From: Marinospirillum sp. | Lineage (GTDB): Bacteria; Pseudomonadota; Gammaproteobacteria; Pseudomonadales; Halomonadaceae | NCBI GenBank assembly: GCA_007116865.1 | Contig: SKHR01000233.1 | Location: forward strand, 1-6,751 | Reading direction: 5' to 3' | Length of the DNA stretch: 6,751 nt | In this document: piece by piece, positions 6,167 to 6,751 of the stretch | How the letters are laid out: each line of letters starts with the position of its first letter | How positions within the stretch are numbered: the first letter of the stretch is position 1 | The notes under the pieces: generated by a model | The model's input: only the letters and a program-made list of their open reading frames with translations | Told to the model about the DNA's origin: nothing | The model's database searches: none | Position numbers and translations under genes: made by a program

Positions 6167-6751
6167 TGAGTTTTTTTAACGCATAAACATCAAAACGATT
6201 GGCCTGGCCCTGCAAGGAAAAGCTCGGTGCCTGCTGGTTGAGGTAAGGCGCCTTTTTGGGGCGCTTGACCACCACCCGATGGCTGGCCAAAGTCAGCGCC
6301 AAGGGCAGAAGTGCATCGGCATCCTGATCCTGACCGATCAGATCACGAAAGTATGCCATGCCTTTTTTAACCTGAGCAGTTTGCCGGGTTTCGGGAAACA
6401 TCGGATCCAGATAAACCACCTGGGGCACCGGACGTCCGCTGGCAGGCCAGTCACGCATCCATTGGGCCGCCTCTGCGTGAACCAGTTGCAGGTTAGACAC
6501 CCAATCCAGTTGACTGGCGCGCTGCAGGGCATCGGTGACCAAAGCGGCCACCCAGGGATGCCGCTCAGCTGCAACCAGGGAGCAGCCCAGACTGGCCAGG
6601 ATCAAGGCATCGGTTGCCAGCCCGGTGGTCGCATCAAAAATACTGGGGCGGATGCCTGGCTTCAAGCCACAGGCCTTGGCAACCGCCTGCCCGGCTCCCC
6701 CACCTTGATGCAAACGATGCGCCAGCGCACCGTTCAACAGATCAATACGCA
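6153..6751 (-). CDS. rsmJ: 16S rRNA m2G1516 methyltransferase, C-terminal part (runs off right edge)
   Basis: RsmJ (formerly YhiQ) uses S-adenosylmethionine to methylate N2 of G1516 in 16S rRNA. The visible part is 198 residues, and about 50-80 N-terminal residues lie beyond the window. Residue numbers here count from the first full codon in the window. The fragment opens with RIDLLNGALAHR, which aligns to VDFVGGAMAHR of E. coli, followed by GGGAGQAVAKA. Motif I is DATTGLATDALILASLG (about 39-55). LDPMFP (114-119) is the hallmark motif near the active site. VKKGM, RVVVKRP (to about 164) and RFDVYA (185-190) complete the family signature. The TTG at 6735-6737 is inside the gene and is not the start, because the frame stays open to the edge. 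The downstream neighbour on the same strand is the PCu(A)C-like gene, 120 bp away. Confidence 0.95.
   Translation of the reverse strand, partial: RIDLLNGALAHRLHQGGGAGQAVAKACGLKPGIRPSIFDATTGLATDALILASLGCSLVAAERHPWVAALVTDALQRASQLDWVSNLQLVHAEAAQWMRDWPASGRPVPQVVYLDPMFPETRQTAQVKKGMAYFRDLIGQDQDADALLPLALTLASHRVVVKRPKKAPYLNQQAPSFSLQGQANRFDVYALKKLSADD

Noticed and set aside
1..6751. Mobile elements, CRISPR repeats, tRNA or rRNA genes, defence or toxin-antitoxin modules
   Set aside because: I looked for direct repeats, terminal inverted repeats, tRNA-like segments and typical domains on both strands and saw none. Every gene has a housekeeping-type identity.

Overview
The window looks like a stretch of ordinary core chromosome from a gammaproteobacterium, probably of the Oceanospirillales/Pseudomonadales type. 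PlsB, RsmJ, SprT, the YecA-like UPF0149 protein and Acs all read as close relatives of the Enterobacteria/Pseudomonas versions, and base composition and codon use look even throughout. I see no mobile element, integrase, tRNA, rRNA or CRISPR array. The assignment below class level is inference.

Layout, left to right. The start of acs (acetyl-CoA synthetase, minus strand) runs off the left edge. A 237-bp non-coding gap follows, holding the acs upstream region. sprT (minus) is divergent from a UPF0149/YecA-family gene (plus), with 74 bp between them. The UPF0149 gene is convergent with a ClsB-like cardiolipin synthase gene (minus), and their stop codons overlap. That synthase gene is divergent from plsB (glycerol-3-phosphate acyltransferase, plus), and their 5' ends overlap. 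plsB is convergent with a periplasmic PCu(A)C-fold gene (minus), overlapping it by 26 bp. A 120-bp gap separates this gene from rsmJ (16S rRNA methyltransferase, minus), which runs off the right edge.

Functionally, plsB and the cardiolipin synthase form a head-to-head phospholipid pair: PlsB commits glycerol-3-phosphate to phospholipid synthesis and the synthase makes cardiolipin at the end of the pathway. The other genes have unrelated housekeeping roles: acetate activation, rRNA modification, a putative metalloprotease/DNA-associated protein and a secreted copper-chaperone-like protein.

I did not find a new multi-gene system. The points most worth a second look are the PCu(A)C-like protein, which has lost three of the four canonical copper ligands; the absence of intergenic DNA at three successive junctions from about 1957 to 5518; the likely TTG start of plsB; and a few short perfect palindromes in the small intergenic gaps.
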